The notes below the pieces were generated by a model. The model saw nothing but the letters and a program-made list of their open reading frames with translations. It was not told the DNA's origin and searched no databases. A stretch of 64,000 bases of DNA from Kluyvera georgiana ATCC 51603 (lineage in GTDB: Bacteria; Pseudomonadota; Gammaproteobacteria; Enterobacterales; Enterobacteriaceae), in the NCBI RefSeq assembly GCF_001654985.1, contig NZ_LXEU01000037.1, forward strand, positions 28,888 through 92,887, given 5' to 3'. This document shows positions 1-10,960 of this stretch, one piece after another. Made by a program: the position numbers and the translations under genes. Each line of letters opens with the position of its first letter. Position 1 is the stretch's first letter.

Positions 1-717
1 GCACACCATCGCGGGCGTCGGCTGGTCAGCAATATCGAGCAGTGGCTGGAGAAGCATCCCGCTGAAAAGCGTGCGCCGTGGGCCACGGTTATTCCGGCGC
101 TCTCCGCGCAGGCCTGGCAGGCGGTGGCTGCTCAGCGCGAACGTTTCGGCGAGGCGCAGCTGGCACACCGTATTCGCCGCTATCTGCCGGATCAAGGGCA
201 GCTGTTTGTCGGCAACAGCCTCGTGGTGCGCCTGATTGACGCTTTAGGCCAACTGCCTGCGGGCTACCCGGTTTATAGCAATCGCGGCGCCAGCGGGATT
301 GACGGGCTGATTTCGACGGCGGCAGGCGTGCAGCGCGGCAGCGCGCGGCCAACGCTGGCGATCGTCGGCGATCTTTCGGCGCTCTACGACCTTAACGCGC
401 TGGCGCTACTGCGTCAGGTCTCCGCGCCGCTGGTGCTGATTGTGGTCAACAATAACGGCGGGCAGATATTTTCGCTGCTGCCGACGCCGGTGGAGGAGCG
501 CGAGCGTTTCTACGCCATGCCGCAGAACGTCCATTTTGAACATGCGGCGAAAATGTTTGGCCTGAACTACCATCAGCCGCAGGACTGGGCGGCGCTGGAG
601 TCCGCGCTCGGTGCCGCCTGGCGTGTGCCGGCCACCACGGTCATTGAACTGGTGGTTAACGACACCGACGGCGCGCAAACGCTGCAACAACTGTTGGCGC
701 AGGTGAGTCATCTATGA
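1..717 (+). CDS. menD: MenD, SEPHCHC synthase (C-terminal part)
   Basis: This is the 3' part of menD, cut by the window start; the reading frame is open from base 1 and gives about 238 residues of a protein of roughly 556. MenD uses thiamine diphosphate to join 2-oxoglutarate to isochorismate in menaquinone synthesis. The fragment holds the C-terminal ThDP-binding domain: a glycine-rich [10 protein letters not shown] segment, GDLSALYD, then VVNNNGG, which fits the GD-(X)n-NN cofactor motif. The ATG at 124 is internal and not a start. The TGA stop overlaps the menH ATG (ATGA), so translation of the two is probably coupled. Confidence 0.96.
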   Translation, partial: AHHRGRRLVSNIEQWLEKHPAEKRAPWATVIPALSAQAWQAVAAQRERFGEAQLAHRIRRYLPDQGQLFVGNSLVVRLIDALGQLPAGYPVYSNRGASGIDGLISTAAGVQRGSARPTLAIVGDLSALYDLNALALLRQVSAPLVLIVVNNNGGQIFSLLPTPVEERERFYAMPQNVHFEHAAKMFGLNYHQPQDWAALESALGAAWRVPATTVIELVVNDTDGAQTLQQLLAQVSHL

Positions 718-1481
718 TTCTTCATGCCGTCGCCGAGCGGGGCGACCCCACGCAGCCGTGGCTGGTGTTTCTGCACGGATTTTCCGGCGACCATCGGGAA
801 TGGCGGCCAGTGGGTGAACGCTTTACGCGTGCCAACCGGCTGTATGTCGATCTCCCTGGGCATGGTAGCTCGGCGAACGTGCAGGTAGACGGCTTCGCCG
901 ACCTGGATGCGTTGCTCAAGGCAACGCTACTTAGTTACAACATACTTAATTACTGGCTGGTGGGGTACTCGCTGGGCGGCCGGGTGGCGATGCACTTCGC
1001 GTGTCGCTCGCGGGCAGACGGCCTGGCAGGCGTTATCGTCGAAGGCGCTCATCCTGGCCTGATCGACGACGCCGAGCGCGCGCAGCGCTGGCGCAACGAC
1101 CGACAGTGGGCGCAGCGTTTTGCCCAACAGCCGCTGGCTGAGGTCTTTGCCGACTGGTATCAGCAGCCGGTGTTCGCCAGCCTGAGCGACGAACAGCGCA
1201 ATGCGCTGGTGGCGCTACGCCAGCAGAACCACGGCGTTGGTCTGGCGGCGATGCTGCTGGCCACCTCTCTCGCGGGGCAGGACGATCTGCGTCCGGCGCT
1301 GCAAGCCCGTACTTTCCCTTTCTGGTATCTCTGTGGCGAGCACGACCGCAAGTTTCAGGCGATTGCCGAAACGCTGGCGCTGCCTTGCCATATTATTCGT
1401 GATGCCGGACACAACGCGCACCGGGAAAATCCCGCAGGCGTCGTCGCGTGTCTGGCGCAGATTTTGCCTGCTAACTTATAG
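714..1481 (+). CDS. menH: MenH, SHCHC synthase
   Basis: This is an alpha/beta hydrolase-fold lyase that removes pyruvate from SEPHCHC to give SHCHC, the step after MenD. It has 255 residues, normal for the family. The nucleophile elbow GYSLGG puts Ser86 in place, and GEHDRKF (Asp211) and [10 protein letters not shown] (His233) complete the expected Ser-Asp-His triad. An oxyanion region [10 protein letters not shown] lies at 21-30. It overlaps menD by four bases and is followed eight bases later by menB, so it sits inside the men operon. Confidence 0.96.
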   Translation: MILHAVAERGDPTQPWLVFLHGFSGDHREWRPVGERFTRANRLYVDLPGHGSSANVQVDGFADLDALLKATLLSYNILNYWLVGYSLGGRVAMHFACRSRADGLAGVIVEGAHPGLIDDAERAQRWRNDRQWAQRFAQQPLAEVFADWYQQPVFASLSDEQRNALVALRQQNHGVGLAAMLLATSLAGQDDLRPALQARTFPFWYLCGEHDRKFQAIAETLALPCHIIRDAGHNAHRENPAGVVACLAQILPANL

Positions 1482-1489
1482 GAATCGCT

Positions 1490-2347
1490 ATGATTTATCC
1501 TGATGAAGCTATGCTGTACGCCCCTGCCGAGTGGCACGACTGTTCCGAAGGCTTTACCGACATTCGTTATGAAAAATCGGCTGACGGCATTGCTAAAATC
1601 ACCATCAATCGCCCGCAGGTCCGCAACGCGTTTCGTCCGCTGACGGTCAAAGAGATGATCCAGGCGCTGGCGGACGCACGCTATGACGACAACATCGGCG
1701 CGATCATTTTAACCGGCGAAGGCGATAAAGCCTTCTGCGCCGGCGGTGACCAGAAAGTACGCGGTGACTACGGCGGCTACCAGGACGATAGCGGCGTGCA
1801 TCACCTGAACGTACTGGATTTCCAGCGTCAGATTCGCACCTGCCCGAAACCGGTGGTGGCGATGGTGGCTGGCTACTCCATCGGCGGCGGCCACGTGCTG
1901 CACATGATGTGCGACCTGACCATTGCGGCGGAAAACGCCATCTTCGGCCAGACCGGTCCGAAAGTCGGCTCCTTCGACGGCGGCTGGGGCGCGTCTTACA
2001 TGGCGCGCATCGTGGGGCAGAAAAAAGCGCGTGAAATCTGGTTCCTGTGCCGTCAGTACGACGCCAAAGCGGCGCTGGACATGGGCCTGGTGAACACCGT
2101 GGTTCCGCTGGCGGATCTGGAAAAAGAGACCGTACGCTGGTGCCGCGAAATGCTGCAAAACAGCCCGATGGCGCTGCGCTGCCTGAAAGCGGCACTGAAC
2201 GCTGACTGTGACGGCCAGGCCGGTTTGCAGGAGCTGGCGGGTAACGCCACCATGCTGTTCTACATGACGGAAGAAGGTCAGGAAGGCCGCAATGCCTTCA
2301 ACCAGAAGCGTCAGCCTGACTTTAGCAAATTCAAACGGAATCCGTAA
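1490..2347 (+). CDS. menB: MenB, DHNA-CoA synthase
   Basis: This crotonase-fold enzyme closes the second ring of the naphthoquinone, turning o-succinylbenzoyl-CoA into 1,4-dihydroxy-2-naphthoyl-CoA. It has 285 residues and is almost identical to E. coli MenB by eye. Family features are visible: [11 protein letters not shown] forms the acyl-CoA oxyanion loop, and the [15 protein letters not shown] and [13 protein letters not shown] segments are typical of MenB. The start [10 protein letters not shown] follows a GGAATCG element. Its TAA stop shares one base with the menC ATG (TAATG). In pathway order it acts after MenC and MenE, although it is encoded before them. Confidence 0.97.
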   Translation: MIYPDEAMLYAPAEWHDCSEGFTDIRYEKSADGIAKITINRPQVRNAFRPLTVKEMIQALADARYDDNIGAIILTGEGDKAFCAGGDQKVRGDYGGYQDDSGVHHLNVLDFQRQIRTCPKPVVAMVAGYSIGGGHVLHMMCDLTIAAENAIFGQTGPKVGSFDGGWGASYMARIVGQKKAREIWFLCRQYDAKAALDMGLVNTVVPLADLEKETVRWCREMLQNSPMALRCLKAALNADCDGQAGLQELAGNATMLFYMTEEGQEGRNAFNQKRQPDFSKFKRNP

Positions 2348-3312
2348 TGCGTAGCGCGCAGGTTTATCGCTGGCAGATTCCAATGGACGCGGGTGTGGTG
2401 CTGCGCGAACGGCGGCTGAAAACCCGCGACGGGTTATTCGTCTACCTGCGTGACGGCGAACGGGACGGCTGGGGAGAAATCTCCCCGCTGCCGGGCTTTA
2501 GCCGCGAAACGTTGGATGAGGCGCAGTCGACGCTGCTGGCCTGGGTGGATGCCTGGCGGCAGGGCGATGATCTGTCGCTGCCCGATGTGCCTTCCGTGGC
2601 GTTTGGCATCAGCTGCGCGCTGGCGGAAGTGAACGATGCGCTGCCGTTGGCGGCAGACTATCGCGCGGCGCCGCTTTGTACCGGCGATCCTGACGATCTG
2701 GTGCTGAAGCTTGCCGATATGCCCGGTGAGAAAGTGGCGAAGGTGAAAGTTGGCCTGTACGAAGCGGTACGCGACGGCATGGTGGTCAACCTGCTGCTGG
2801 AAGCGGTTCCTGAGCTGACGCTGCGCCTTGACGCCAACCGTGCCTGGACGCCGCTGAAAGCCCAGCAGTTCGCCAAATACGTTAATCCGGATAACCGTTC
2901 ACGTATTGCCTTCCTCGAAGAACCGTGTAAAACCCGCGACGACTCGCGCGCCTTTGCCCGGGAAACCGGCATCGCGATTGCCTGGGACGAAAGCCTGCGT
3001 GAAGCGGATTTTCGCTTTGCGGCTGAACCGGGCGTGCGGGCGGTGGTTATTAAGCCGACGCTGACCGGCAGCCTGGCGCGGGTGAAAGAACAGGTCGATG
3101 CGGCGCATGCCCTTGGCCTGACGGCGGTCATCAGCTCTTCTCTCGAATCCAGCCTTGGGCTTACCCAGCTGGCGCGCATTGCCGCCTGGCTGACGCCGCA
3201 AACAATTCCGGGCCTCGATACGCTGGATCTGATGCAGACGCAGCTGATTCGCTGCTGGCCGGAAAGCCCGCTGCCGTGTGGCGCGATTGAGGATATGGAG
3301 CCGTTACTGTGA
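2347..3312 (+). CDS. menC: MenC, o-succinylbenzoate synthase
   Basis: This enolase-superfamily dehydratase converts SHCHC to o-succinylbenzoate. It has 321 residues, as in E. coli. The expected catalytic set is present: KVKVGLYE supplies the two lysines, [15 protein letters not shown] and AWDESLRE supply the three metal-binding acids, and VIKPTLTG supplies the second-side lysine. It overlaps menB by one base and menE by four bases, so translational coupling runs through the whole operon. Confidence 0.96.
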   Translation: MRSAQVYRWQIPMDAGVVLRERRLKTRDGLFVYLRDGERDGWGEISPLPGFSRETLDEAQSTLLAWVDAWRQGDDLSLPDVPSVAFGISCALAEVNDALPLAADYRAAPLCTGDPDDLVLKLADMPGEKVAKVKVGLYEAVRDGMVVNLLLEAVPELTLRLDANRAWTPLKAQQFAKYVNPDNRSRIAFLEEPCKTRDDSRAFARETGIAIAWDESLREADFRFAAEPGVRAVVIKPTLTGSLARVKEQVDAAHALGLTAVISSSLESSLGLTQLARIAAWLTPQTIPGLDTLDLMQTQLIRCWPESPLPCGAIEDMEPLL

Positions 3313-4661
3313 CTTTCGCAACCTGGCCATGGCGACACTGGTGCGCGCAACGTGACGGGAAGATAGCGCTGCGTTTTGATAATGAAAGCCTGAACTGGTC
3401 AACGCTGTGTCAGCGCGTCGATCGGCTCGCCGCCGGGTTTCAGGCGCAGGGCGTCAAGGCAGAGGATGGCGTGGCGCTGTGCGCGCGTAACAGCGCGGAT
3501 GCGGTGCTGGCCTGGCTGGCGCTGCTCCAGTGCGGTGCGCGGATTTTACCGCTCAACCCACGCCTGCCTGCATCGCTGGTTGGCGAACTATTGCCGGCGC
3601 TCACCCTTAGCCATATCCTGAACCTCGATGCGCAAGCGCATTACGGCCTCCCGCCACTCAGCCTGCAAGAGGCGGAGGAGTATCGCGAGGTGGAGTGGCA
3701 GGCGGATCGTCTGGCATCAATGACGTTGACCTCCGGTTCGACAGGGTTACCGAAGGCCGCCGTACACCGCTGTGCGGCGCATCTGGCGAGCGCGGAAGGG
3801 GTATTGAGCCTGATACCGTTCGGCGAAAATGACGGCTGGCTGCTGTCGCTGCCGCTGTTTCATGTCTCAGGACAAGGGATACTCTGGCGCTGGCTGCTGG
3901 CGGGCGCGCAGATGGCGGTCAGCGAACGTCCATTAGCCGAGGCGCTGGCGCATTGCACCCATGCCTCGTTGGTGCCGACGCAGCTGTGGCGGCTGCTGAA
4001 CGACAATCAACCGCTGTCCCTGAAGGCGGTATTGTTAGGCGGTGCGGCGATTCCTGCCGAACTGACCGAACAGGCGGCGGCCAGGGGAATCCGCACCTTT
4101 TGCGGCTACGGTCTGACCGAATTTGCCTCTACCGTTTGCGCGCGCGAGGCCAACGGCGGGGACGATGTGGGCACACCGCTGCCGGGCCGGGAGCTGCGGC
4201 TGGTGGAGGGCGAAATCTGGCTGCGGGCCAGCAGCATGGCGGCAGGCTATTGGCGCAATGGGCGTTTAACGCCGTTAGTTAACGCCGAAGGCTGGTTTGC
4301 TACCCGCGATCGCGGCGAGCTGCATGACGATCGGTTGCGGGTAATTGGCCGACTGGATAATCTGTTTTTCAGCGGCGGCGAAGGGATTCAGCCTGAAGAG
4401 GTCGAGCGGGTTATCGTTCAGCATCCTTTGGTGAATCAGGTGTTTGTTGTACCGGTGGACGACGCTGAATTTGGTCAGCGCCCGGTGGCGGTGGTGGAGG
4501 GCGAACCCTCGCTGGATTTACCGCAGCTGGCCGCCTGGGCAAAAGATAAATTGGCCGGTTTTCAGCAGCCCTGCCGTTGGCTGCGTTTACCGGAAGCGAT
4601 GACCCGCGGCGGGATAAAAGTCTCGCGGCACCAGCTGAGCCTTTGGGTTGCCTCGCAGTGA
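3309..4661 (+). CDS. menE: MenE, o-succinylbenzoate-CoA ligase
   Basis: This adenylate-forming (ANL family) ligase activates o-succinylbenzoate with ATP and CoA. It has 450 residues. The AMP-binding P-loop-like motif [15 protein letters not shown] lies near residue 140, and the later motifs GYGLTEFAS and TRDRGE are present. A GTG start at 3309 overlaps the menC stop (GTGA) and matches the E. coli N-terminus (WPWRHW near the start). It is the last gene of the men operon here; in E. coli K-12 pmrD and the arn operon lie beyond, but here yfaZ does. Confidence 0.95.
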   Translation: MTFATWPWRHWCAQRDGKIALRFDNESLNWSTLCQRVDRLAAGFQAQGVKAEDGVALCARNSADAVLAWLALLQCGARILPLNPRLPASLVGELLPALTLSHILNLDAQAHYGLPPLSLQEAEEYREVEWQADRLASMTLTSGSTGLPKAAVHRCAAHLASAEGVLSLIPFGENDGWLLSLPLFHVSGQGILWRWLLAGAQMAVSERPLAEALAHCTHASLVPTQLWRLLNDNQPLSLKAVLLGGAAIPAELTEQAAARGIRTFCGYGLTEFASTVCAREANGGDDVGTPLPGRELRLVEGEIWLRASSMAAGYWRNGRLTPLVNAEGWFATRDRGELHDDRLRVIGRLDNLFFSGGEGIQPEEVERVIVQHPLVNQVFVVPVDDAEFGQRPVAVVEGEPSLDLPQLAAWAKDKLAGFQQPCRWLRLPEAMTRGGIKVSRHQLSLWVASQ

Positions 4662-4844
4662 TCTTCATCAATAATAAATTTCAGTTATTTTGTGAATAAT
4701 AAACATCATTATTGCAGATGTATGGGTAGTAATTCGTTACAATCCCGGTGATTATTGTCCGTTTCCTACATTGAATCCGCCGTGTATCGCAGTACAATTC
4801 AGCGGGTTATGGGGTTTATTTTCGCTTTGCGTGAAAGGAATAAG

Positions 4845-5387
4845 ATGAAAAAGAGCGTGTTATTGAGTCTGGCGGGGCTGATGTTTGTCTCTGCGTCAGC
4901 GAGTGCGATCAGTTTTAACGGTCAGGCCGGTAAAGATTATACCAACCTGGGCTTTGGTCTTGGCACCGAAACGTCGGGCCTGGCATTAACCGGTAACTGG
5001 ACGCACAACGACGACGACGGCGACGTCGCGGGTCTGGGCCTGGGGCTGAATATCCCGCTGGGTCCGTTCCTGGCGACCGTTGGTGGTAAAGCGGTTTATA
5101 CCGACCCTAACGATGGTGATTCCGGCTATGCGGCAGCGGTTGGCGGCGGCCTGCAGTGGAAAATTGGCGACAGCCTGCGTCTGTTTGGCGAATACTACTA
5201 CTCTCCGGACTCCCTCTCCAGCGGCATCGACAGCTACACCGAAGCCAATGCGGGCGCGCGTTTCACCCTTATGCGTCCAATCAGCATTGAAGCGGGCTAT
5301 CGTTACCTGAACCTGGCGGGTAAAGACGGCAACCGCGATAACGCCGTGGCCGATGGCCCGTATGTCGGCGTCAGCGCTTCATTCTGA
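4845..5387 (+). CDS. yfaZ: YfaZ family outer-membrane protein
   Basis: This 180-residue protein starts at the ATG at 4845, preceded by AAAGGA, and has a clear Sec signal peptide (Met-Lys-Lys, hydrophobic core, cleavage near SASA-ISFNG). The rest alternates polar and hydrophobic residues, is rich in glycine and aromatics, and ends in SASF, consistent with an outer-membrane beta-barrel. YfaZ is annotated as a putative porin; its substrate is unknown. An in-frame upstream start at 4755 would put about 30 residues before the signal peptide and is unlikely. Confidence 0.88.
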   Translation: MKKSVLLSLAGLMFVSASASAISFNGQAGKDYTNLGFGLGTETSGLALTGNWTHNDDDGDVAGLGLGLNIPLGPFLATVGGKAVYTDPNDGDSGYAAAVGGGLQWKIGDSLRLFGEYYYSPDSLSSGIDSYTEANAGARFTLMRPISIEAGYRYLNLAGKDGNRDNAVADGPYVGVSASF

Positions 5388-5395
5388 TTTTCTCC

Positions 5396-5424
5396 GGCGC
5401 AGCGTCCGCTGCGCCAGTTTTCTC
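5396..5424 (+). terminator. Intrinsic terminator of yfaZ
   Basis: Nine bases after the yfaZ stop a perfect stem GGCGCAGCG / CGCTGCGCC with a two-base loop is followed by AGTTTTCT. It fits a rho-independent terminator for yfaZ and separates it from yfaY. Confidence 0.75.
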
Positions 5425-5481
5425 TTCTTAAATCCTTCGCTTGCGTTATAGTTAATCGTCCTCTTTTTATTGGAGAAAGTG

Positions 5482-6678
5482 ATGATAACGGTAGAGATGC
5501 TGTCCACCGGTGACGAAGTCTTATCGGGGCAGATCGTCGATACAAACGCTGCCTGGCTTGCCGATTTTTGTTTCCAGCAGGGTATTCCGTTGTCCCGCCG
5601 CAATACCGTGGGGGATAACCTGGACGATTTAGTGGCGATTCTGCGCGAGCGTAGCACGCAGGCTGACATCCTCATCGTCAATGGTGGCCTGGGGCCGACC
5701 AGCGACGATCTCAGCGCCCTGGCGGCAGCGACCGCGAAAGGTGAGTCGCTGATTCTGCACGAGGAGTGGCTGGCGTTTATGGAGCGTTTCTTCAGCGAGC
5801 GCGGCCGCGTCATGGCGCCGAGCAATCGCAAGCAGGCCGAGATTCCCGCCAGCGCCGAACTGATTGATAATCCGGTTGGCACCGCCTGCGGTTTTGCCGT
5901 TAAGCTCAACCGTTGTCTGATGTTCTTCACGCCGGGCGTACCGTCTGAATTTAAGGTGATGGTGGAACATGAAATTTTACCGCGCATTCGTCAGCGTTAC
6001 CCGGTCGGTGAGCCGCCGGTTTGCCTGCGCTTAACCACGTTTGGGCGCTCGGAAAGCGATCTCGCCCAAAGTTTGCAGCACCTCGATCTACCACCCGGTG
6101 TGACCATGGGCTACCGTTCTTCTATGCCGATTATTGAGCTGAAGCTGACCGGGCCTGCGGAACATCGCGAGGCGATGCTGGCGCTGTGGCCAGAGGTGCA
6201 GAAAGTGGCCGGGGAAAGCCTGATTTTTGAAGGTACTGAGGGGCTGCCTATGCAGCTGGCCCGCGTGCTGAAAGAAAAACAGCTGAGCCTGACGCTAAGC
6301 GAGCAGTTTACCAGCGGCCTGATTGCGCTCCAGCTTTCTCGCGCCGATGCGCCTCTGCTGGCGAGTGAAGTGGTGCCGCCGCAGGATGAAACGCTGGCGC
6401 AAACCGCACGCTGGGCCGCCGAGCGCCGCGTGAATCACTTTGCCGGGCTGGCCCTGGCGGTGAGCGGGCTGGAGAGCGAGCACATTAACTTTGCACTCTC
6501 GACGCCGGAAGGCACCCATGCGCTACAGGTGAAGTTCAGCAATACCCGCCATGGCCTGGCGATACGCCAGGAGGTCTGCGCCATGATGGCGCTGAATATG
6601 CTGCGTCGCTGGCTCCACGGCAAGCCGGTAGCCAGCGAGCATGGCTGGATTAACGTGGTCGATTCGCTGGTGCTGTAA
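5482..6678 (+). CDS. yfaY: YfaY, CinA-like NMN deamidase homologue
   Basis: This 398-residue protein belongs to the CinA family. The N-terminal molybdopterin-binding-like (MoCF/COG1058) domain shows EMLSTGDEVLSGQIVDTN and NGGLGPTSDDLSALAAA. The C-terminal part corresponds to the PncC-like deamidase domain. In E. coli, YfaY is known as a homologue without the NMN deamidase activity that PncC has, so its function is unclear. The ATG at 5482 is preferred because TGGAGAAAG precedes it; a TTG at 5470 would overlap that site. It converges on glpC across a repeat-rich 140-base gap. Confidence 0.9.
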   Translation: MITVEMLSTGDEVLSGQIVDTNAAWLADFCFQQGIPLSRRNTVGDNLDDLVAILRERSTQADILIVNGGLGPTSDDLSALAAATAKGESLILHEEWLAFMERFFSERGRVMAPSNRKQAEIPASAELIDNPVGTACGFAVKLNRCLMFFTPGVPSEFKVMVEHEILPRIRQRYPVGEPPVCLRLTTFGRSESDLAQSLQHLDLPPGVTMGYRSSMPIIELKLTGPAEHREAMLALWPEVQKVAGESLIFEGTEGLPMQLARVLKEKQLSLTLSEQFTSGLIALQLSRADAPLLASEVVPPQDETLAQTARWAAERRVNHFAGLALAVSGLESEHINFALSTPEGTHALQVKFSNTRHGLAIRQEVCAMMALNMLRRWLHGKPVASEHGWINVVDSLVL

Positions 6679-6700
6679 GCGCCCGATGGCGCGTTGTTTT

Positions 6701-6803
6701 CCCCCTCTCCCTTTCAGGGAGAGGGCCGGGGTGAGGGTAATCATGCGTTAACCAATCCGCCCATTTCCCCTCACCCTAACCCTCTCCCCAAAGGGGCGAG
6801 GGG
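6701..6803. repeat. Inverted pair of CCCTCTCCC...GGGAGAGGG repeats
   Basis: Two copies of the same dispersed-type repeat face each other between the convergent genes yfaY and glpC. Copy one (6701-6737) has the hairpin CCCTCTCCC-TTTCA-GGGAGAGGG followed by a GGGGTGAGGG tail. Copy two (6767-6803) is its reverse complement with small changes. Each copy can form a GC-rich hairpin and the pair could form a larger stem. It probably acts as a bidirectional terminator or mRNA end stabiliser. Confidence 0.8.
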
Positions 6804-6819
6804 ACCGTTGGGGCGCAGC

Positions 6820-8013
6820 TTATCGGGCCAACGCCCGGGCCAGCAGTGTAATCGGATGCTCGCATCGCTTGCTGGTGGACATCTCAATCTGCCATTTACA
6901 GGTCTCGCAATCGGTGATCACCAGATCCGCGCCGCTGGCCTCAATTTGGGCAAACAGCGGCGCGCCTATCGCCTGCGATGTCGGGTAGTTCTCGCTTTTG
7001 AAACCATAGGTTCCGGCAATACCGCAGCATTGCGATTCGAGCACCTGAAGCTCCAGCCCCGGAATTTGCCGCAGCAGTTCCAGCGTATACAGCGACCAGC
7101 CCATCTTCTCCATATGACACGGCGTGTGATACACCACCTTCAGCGGCAATGATTTGAGCGGCAGCTCCGCGCCGTCGTCCAGCTTGCGCCACAGCCAGCG
7201 CGTCGCCAGCTCAATGCTGTCGCGCAGGTCGTGATTATCAACTTCCAGCAGATGCGGATACTCATCACGTAGCGTAAACGTGCAGGTGGATGAGGTCGCC
7301 AGCACCGGCAGATGGTGTGTCTCAATGGCTTCACGCAGCGAAGCCACGTTGGTTTGCGCCTGACGCCGCGCTTTATCAAAGAAGCCGTTAGCGATCAGCG
7401 GCACGCCGCAGCACTTCTCTTTGCTGAGCAGCTGCACGCCCACGCCCATCGCGTTAAGTACGCTAATTAGATCGAACCCCAACTGCGGATGGTTGTAGTT
7501 CACGTAACAGCCGTGAAAGAAGGCAACCTGTTCAGCATACTGCGCTTGCCGTGCGGCGATACGCTGATAGCGGCGACGGAAGGTGCCGAAGGAATATTTT
7601 GGCAGGTTGCGGCGATGGTCTATTTTCAGCGCGGTATCCAGCAACTGGCGTACCGGTTTCAGGCCGGTGGTGGCGTTGACGATGGGCGCAAACGGCGTGG
7701 AAAGGCTGCCCATCAGGTCGGTGTGGCTAAGAATCGCATCGCGCAGGCCGGGTTTTTGCTGGCTATAGTCGGCGCGCGCGCGCTGGATAATATCGCCGAT
7801 TTTCACGTCGGATGGGCAGGCCACTTCGCAGCGCTTGCAGTTGATGCAGTACTTGAGCGCTTCATCGTACAGCGCGCTGTTTTTACGTCGCAGGCGCTCG
7901 CCGTCCGGCCCCGCCTGTTTTGGCCCGGGATAGCGCGGGTTGACGCGGCTCACCGGGCAGACGGTGGTGCACACGGTGCATTTGATACAGTTTTCAAAAC
8001 TTTGCTGGCTCAT
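6820..8013 (-). CDS. glpC: GlpC, anaerobic G3P dehydrogenase iron-sulfur subunit
   Basis: GlpC carries electrons from the GlpAB dimer to the membrane menaquinone pool during anaerobic growth on glycerol-3-phosphate. It has 397 residues. Two ferredoxin-type 4Fe-4S motifs, [13 protein letters not shown] and [13 protein letters not shown], lie in the first 70 residues. Two CCG-domain motifs (KCCGVPL and QCCGIAGT) follow, as in heterodisulfide-reductase-like subunits. It overlaps glpB by four bases and is the last gene of glpABC. Confidence 0.96.
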   Translation of the reverse strand: MSQQSFENCIKCTVCTTVCPVSRVNPRYPGPKQAGPDGERLRRKNSALYDEALKYCINCKRCEVACPSDVKIGDIIQRARADYSQQKPGLRDAILSHTDLMGSLSTPFAPIVNATTGLKPVRQLLDTALKIDHRRNLPKYSFGTFRRRYQRIAARQAQYAEQVAFFHGCYVNYNHPQLGFDLISVLNAMGVGVQLLSKEKCCGVPLIANGFFDKARRQAQTNVASLREAIETHHLPVLATSSTCTFTLRDEYPHLLEVDNHDLRDSIELATRWLWRKLDDGAELPLKSLPLKVVYHTPCHMEKMGWSLYTLELLRQIPGLELQVLESQCCGIAGTYGFKSENYPTSQAIGAPLFAQIEASGADLVITDCETCKWQIEMSTSKRCEHPITLLARALAR

Positions 8014-9269
8014 GCGTCACCTCCCGCCAGGCCGATGATCTGTTTGGCGGCATGCAGGGCGGTCGCGGCACAAACGCCGCCGCCGCAGCCTTGCGCAATC
8101 GGGTCGTAGCCGCCCAATACCGAACCAATAGCGAACAGGTTTAACAGGGTTTTTCCGCGTAAGGCGGGGCGCAAGGCGTTATCGACGATGACGCCAGACT
8201 GTTGCCACGGCTGCGGATCAAAAAAATCGTCGCGATACCAGGCGGCGCGCGGCGCGGGTTGCATAATATCCAGCCCCAGCGCTGACTCGCGAATTCCGTC
8301 GCGTCCGGCGGTTAAGCCGTTGCTGAAAAAGCTGCCGCTGGCCAGCACGGCGAAGCGCGGGCGCAGCGGTATATCGCCGTGATTGTGCGTCCAGATAGCC
8401 TGAATCTCCCCCTCGACGTGGCTGACGCGTACCACCTCGTCGCCCGCCATCCAGATACCGCCGAGAGCGACAAACCGCCGCTGAAGCGCGGCGTGCAGGC
8501 GCATGCCCGGCACCGAGGGCGGTAGCGTAGGCAACAGAAATAACGCGCAGGGCAGGCTGGCCTTGAGCCAGTCGAACAGTGCGGTATCGCGCAGGCCAAA
8601 GACGGCGGGCAGCAGCAGCGCATCCTGCCCCGCGCAGAGCGGCAGTAATGCGTCATAAAGCGGTTGCCAGAGCGCTTTTTCATCCAGTACCCTGGCGATA
8701 TTGGCGGCGCGAAACTCGGTGGGGTTGTCGCGCAGGTCATCCAGTTCTGGCAGATCGATTTCGGCGGTATCAACCGTCACCCCCTGTTGTTGCAGGGATT
8801 CCGCTGCCAGATGCGGCTGGAAATCCAGAAAGCCGCTGATACCGACCACGCGAAGTGAACCTGTCGCCAGCGGGGCGACCGGCACTTCTGCCGGGCTGAG
8901 CCAGGCGGGGCGTAGCGTGCCGAGCGGCGTGACGCGTCGGTGCGGCTGGGCTGCGTGACCCTGCATTTTGATACCGCAATCGCTCAATAGCGTCTGCGTT
9001 TGCTGCGCATAGCGCAGCACGTTATCGCTGCCCAGTCGGGAATAAGGATGCTGCGGCGACTGCGCGGCCAGCAAGGCCAGCCCTGTCGTTGGGTCATCGA
9101 TCCGTTGGCCGTCGGGCAGGGCGCCGAGCAAGTCCAGCGATCCGGACGAAAAATGCAGCGCGCTCTGGCCGCGCGTGACGATCGCACAGCGAAGCCCCGC
9201 CTGCTGTAGTCGTATTCCGCACAGTAGACCAGCCAGCCCACCGCCGATAATCACGCTATCAAATTTCAT
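8010..9269 (-). CDS. glpB: GlpB, anaerobic G3P dehydrogenase subunit B
   Basis: This flavoprotein-like subunit joins GlpA in the anaerobic sn-glycerol-3-phosphate dehydrogenase. It has 419 residues. An N-terminal Rossmann dinucleotide-binding motif ([15 protein letters not shown], residues 7-21) is clear, and a C-terminal segment [19 protein letters not shown] fits the flavin-binding end of the family. The start overlaps glpA by 11 bases and the stop overlaps glpC by four, indicating tight operon coupling. Confidence 0.95.
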   Translation of the reverse strand: MKFDSVIIGGGLAGLLCGIRLQQAGLRCAIVTRGQSALHFSSGSLDLLGALPDGQRIDDPTTGLALLAAQSPQHPYSRLGSDNVLRYAQQTQTLLSDCGIKMQGHAAQPHRRVTPLGTLRPAWLSPAEVPVAPLATGSLRVVGISGFLDFQPHLAAESLQQQGVTVDTAEIDLPELDDLRDNPTEFRAANIARVLDEKALWQPLYDALLPLCAGQDALLLPAVFGLRDTALFDWLKASLPCALFLLPTLPPSVPGMRLHAALQRRFVALGGIWMAGDEVVRVSHVEGEIQAIWTHNHGDIPLRPRFAVLASGSFFSNGLTAGRDGIRESALGLDIMQPAPRAAWYRDDFFDPQPWQQSGVIVDNALRPALRGKTLLNLFAIGSVLGGYDPIAQGCGGGVCAATALHAAKQIIGLAGGDA

Positions 9270-10887
9270 GACGGGACTCCTTGTCTAAACCGCACAGCCC
9301 CTGATACACCCAGCGGGTCAGCTCGCTTTCACGTAGCGCATCGCCCCAGGCAATAGGCTGCACGCCTTTCCAGCGCTCGTTGAGAAAATCGGACAGCTGC
9401 TCCAGCGACTGTGCAGCGGTGGTGACGTTATAGCGATGCAGCAGCCCGCTCGCCCGGCACGCGCAGAGTTCTCCCTGGCAGGTCCCCATGCCGACCCGCG
9501 TACGGCGGCGTAAATCCAGCAGATTATTGACCGCCAGATTTTCCACCGCGTACTGCACTTCACCCGCAGTCACCGCCTCGCATTCACACACCACGCTGCG
9601 ATGCAGACGGCTGTTACCCAGCCACTCCGGGGTGCGGTCGCCATGGCGATACACCGCTGAGCCGCGCAGCGGCGCGGGCAGCGAAATCATGCGCTGCAAG
9701 GTTTTTTCCGCGGACTCCTGCGACCCGGGCAACGGCGTGTCGGCGGTGACGCAGGGACGATGATGATTCAGCTTGCGGCAGACGGCATCGGTAGCCCATT
9801 CCGCCATCAGGCGATAGGTCATCAGTTTGCCGCCGGTAATGGTGATAAACCCTTCCAGACCGTCGCGTTCGGCGTGGTCCAGCAGCACTATTCCGCGGCT
9901 AACGTTGCGTCCGCTGGGATCGTCATCGCTGGCAATCAGCGGACGTACGCCGCAGTAGGCGCGCAAAATACGCGTGCTGGCCATGCGCGGGGCGAGTTTT
10001 TCTCCTTCACGCATCAAAATATCTACTTCGTCAGGCGTGACGCGGCAGCGGTCGATATCGGCATAATCAATGTGCGTCGACGTGGTGCCAATCAGCGAAA
10101 TAGTGTCGCCTGGCACCAGAATATCGGCGTCGGCCGGTGGGCGACAGCGGTTGATCACGTGCTGGTTCATCCGGCTTTCGAAGATCAGCAGCGATCCTTT
10201 GGCCGGGAACATGCGGATGCGTAAATCGGCATATTCCGCGATGCGCTGGCCCCAGATACCGGCGGCGTTAACCACCACCGGCGCATGCAGTTCGCACATT
10301 TCACCGCTATGGTGATTCAGCAGCTTTACGCCCTGTATTCGATCGCCGTGGCGGATAAGGCCCATCACTTCATGAGCGGTCAGAACGGTGGCTCCGTGTT
10401 CGCGCGCGTCGAGCATATTGGCGGCGGTCAGGCGGAAGGGGTCTACCGTGCCGTCTGGCACGCGTACCGCGCCGACTAACGCGGGGTTGACCGACGGTTC
10501 CATGCTTCTGGCCTGAGCAGGGTCGATCGCCTCCGCGTCAATGCCCGCGGCGCGGCAGGCGTTGATAAAGGTGCGTTGATACTGGAGATCATCTTCCGGT
10601 AGCGTGATAAACAGACCGCTGGTCGGCTCAATGCAGTGGCGGGCAATACGGCGCAGGATCTGGTTTTCGCTGATACACTCGCGCGCTGATTCGCTGTCGG
10701 TGACCGCATAGCGCGCGCCGCTGTGCAGCAGGCCATGGTTACGCCCCGTAGCCCCCGTGGCGATATCAAAGCGTTCAACCAGCGCAGCCTTCAGGCCGCG
10801 CAGGGCGCAGTCGCGGGCGATACCGGCGCCAGTGGCGCCGCCACCGATAATAATGACGTCAAAGTCACGTGCAGAGGCGCTGTCCAT
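9259..10887 (-). CDS. glpA: GlpA, anaerobic G3P dehydrogenase large subunit
   Basis: GlpA is the FAD-containing catalytic subunit that oxidises sn-glycerol-3-phosphate to dihydroxyacetone phosphate without oxygen. It has 542 residues, as in E. coli. The FAD-binding motif [17 protein letters not shown] is at residues 9-25, [15 protein letters not shown] follows, and a C-terminal BFD-like [2Fe-2S] region shows CECEAVT and [11 protein letters not shown]. It leads the glpABC operon. GlpR-like boxes lie just upstream, but the divergent glpTQ transporter/phosphodiesterase genes of E. coli are missing and a LysR gene takes their place. Confidence 0.97.
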   Translation of the reverse strand: MDSASARDFDVIIIGGGATGAGIARDCALRGLKAALVERFDIATGATGRNHGLLHSGARYAVTDSESARECISENQILRRIARHCIEPTSGLFITLPEDDLQYQRTFINACRAAGIDAEAIDPAQARSMEPSVNPALVGAVRVPDGTVDPFRLTAANMLDAREHGATVLTAHEVMGLIRHGDRIQGVKLLNHHSGEMCELHAPVVVNAAGIWGQRIAEYADLRIRMFPAKGSLLIFESRMNQHVINRCRPPADADILVPGDTISLIGTTSTHIDYADIDRCRVTPDEVDILMREGEKLAPRMASTRILRAYCGVRPLIASDDDPSGRNVSRGIVLLDHAERDGLEGFITITGGKLMTYRLMAEWATDAVCRKLNHHRPCVTADTPLPGSQESAEKTLQRMISLPAPLRGSAVYRHGDRTPEWLGNSRLHRSVVCECEAVTAGEVQYAVENLAVNNLLDLRRRTRVGMGTCQGELCACRASGLLHRYNVTTAAQSLEQLSDFLNERWKGVQPIAWGDALRESELTRWVYQGLCGLDKESRHEI

Positions 10888-10898
10888 TTTGTGTCCTC

Positions 10899-10960
10899 AA
10901 TGTTCGTTTTAAGCACATTAAGTCACATTGCCAATATAAATTGTTTGATATCGAACATAT
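10899..10960 (-). promoter_or_regulatory. GlpR-like operators upstream of glpA
   Basis: Two sites resemble the GlpR operator (consensus close to ATGTTCGATAACGAACAT). One is at 10899-10919, with a good left half ATGTTCGTT and a poor right half. One is at 10941-10960, TTGTTTGATATCGAACATAT, with a perfect right half. A further degenerate copy may lie at about 10959-10976. A TGTGA half-site on the minus strand (10923-10927 region) could be part of a CRP site. The GlpR and CRP assignments are inferred from known E. coli glpA regulation. Confidence 0.6.
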
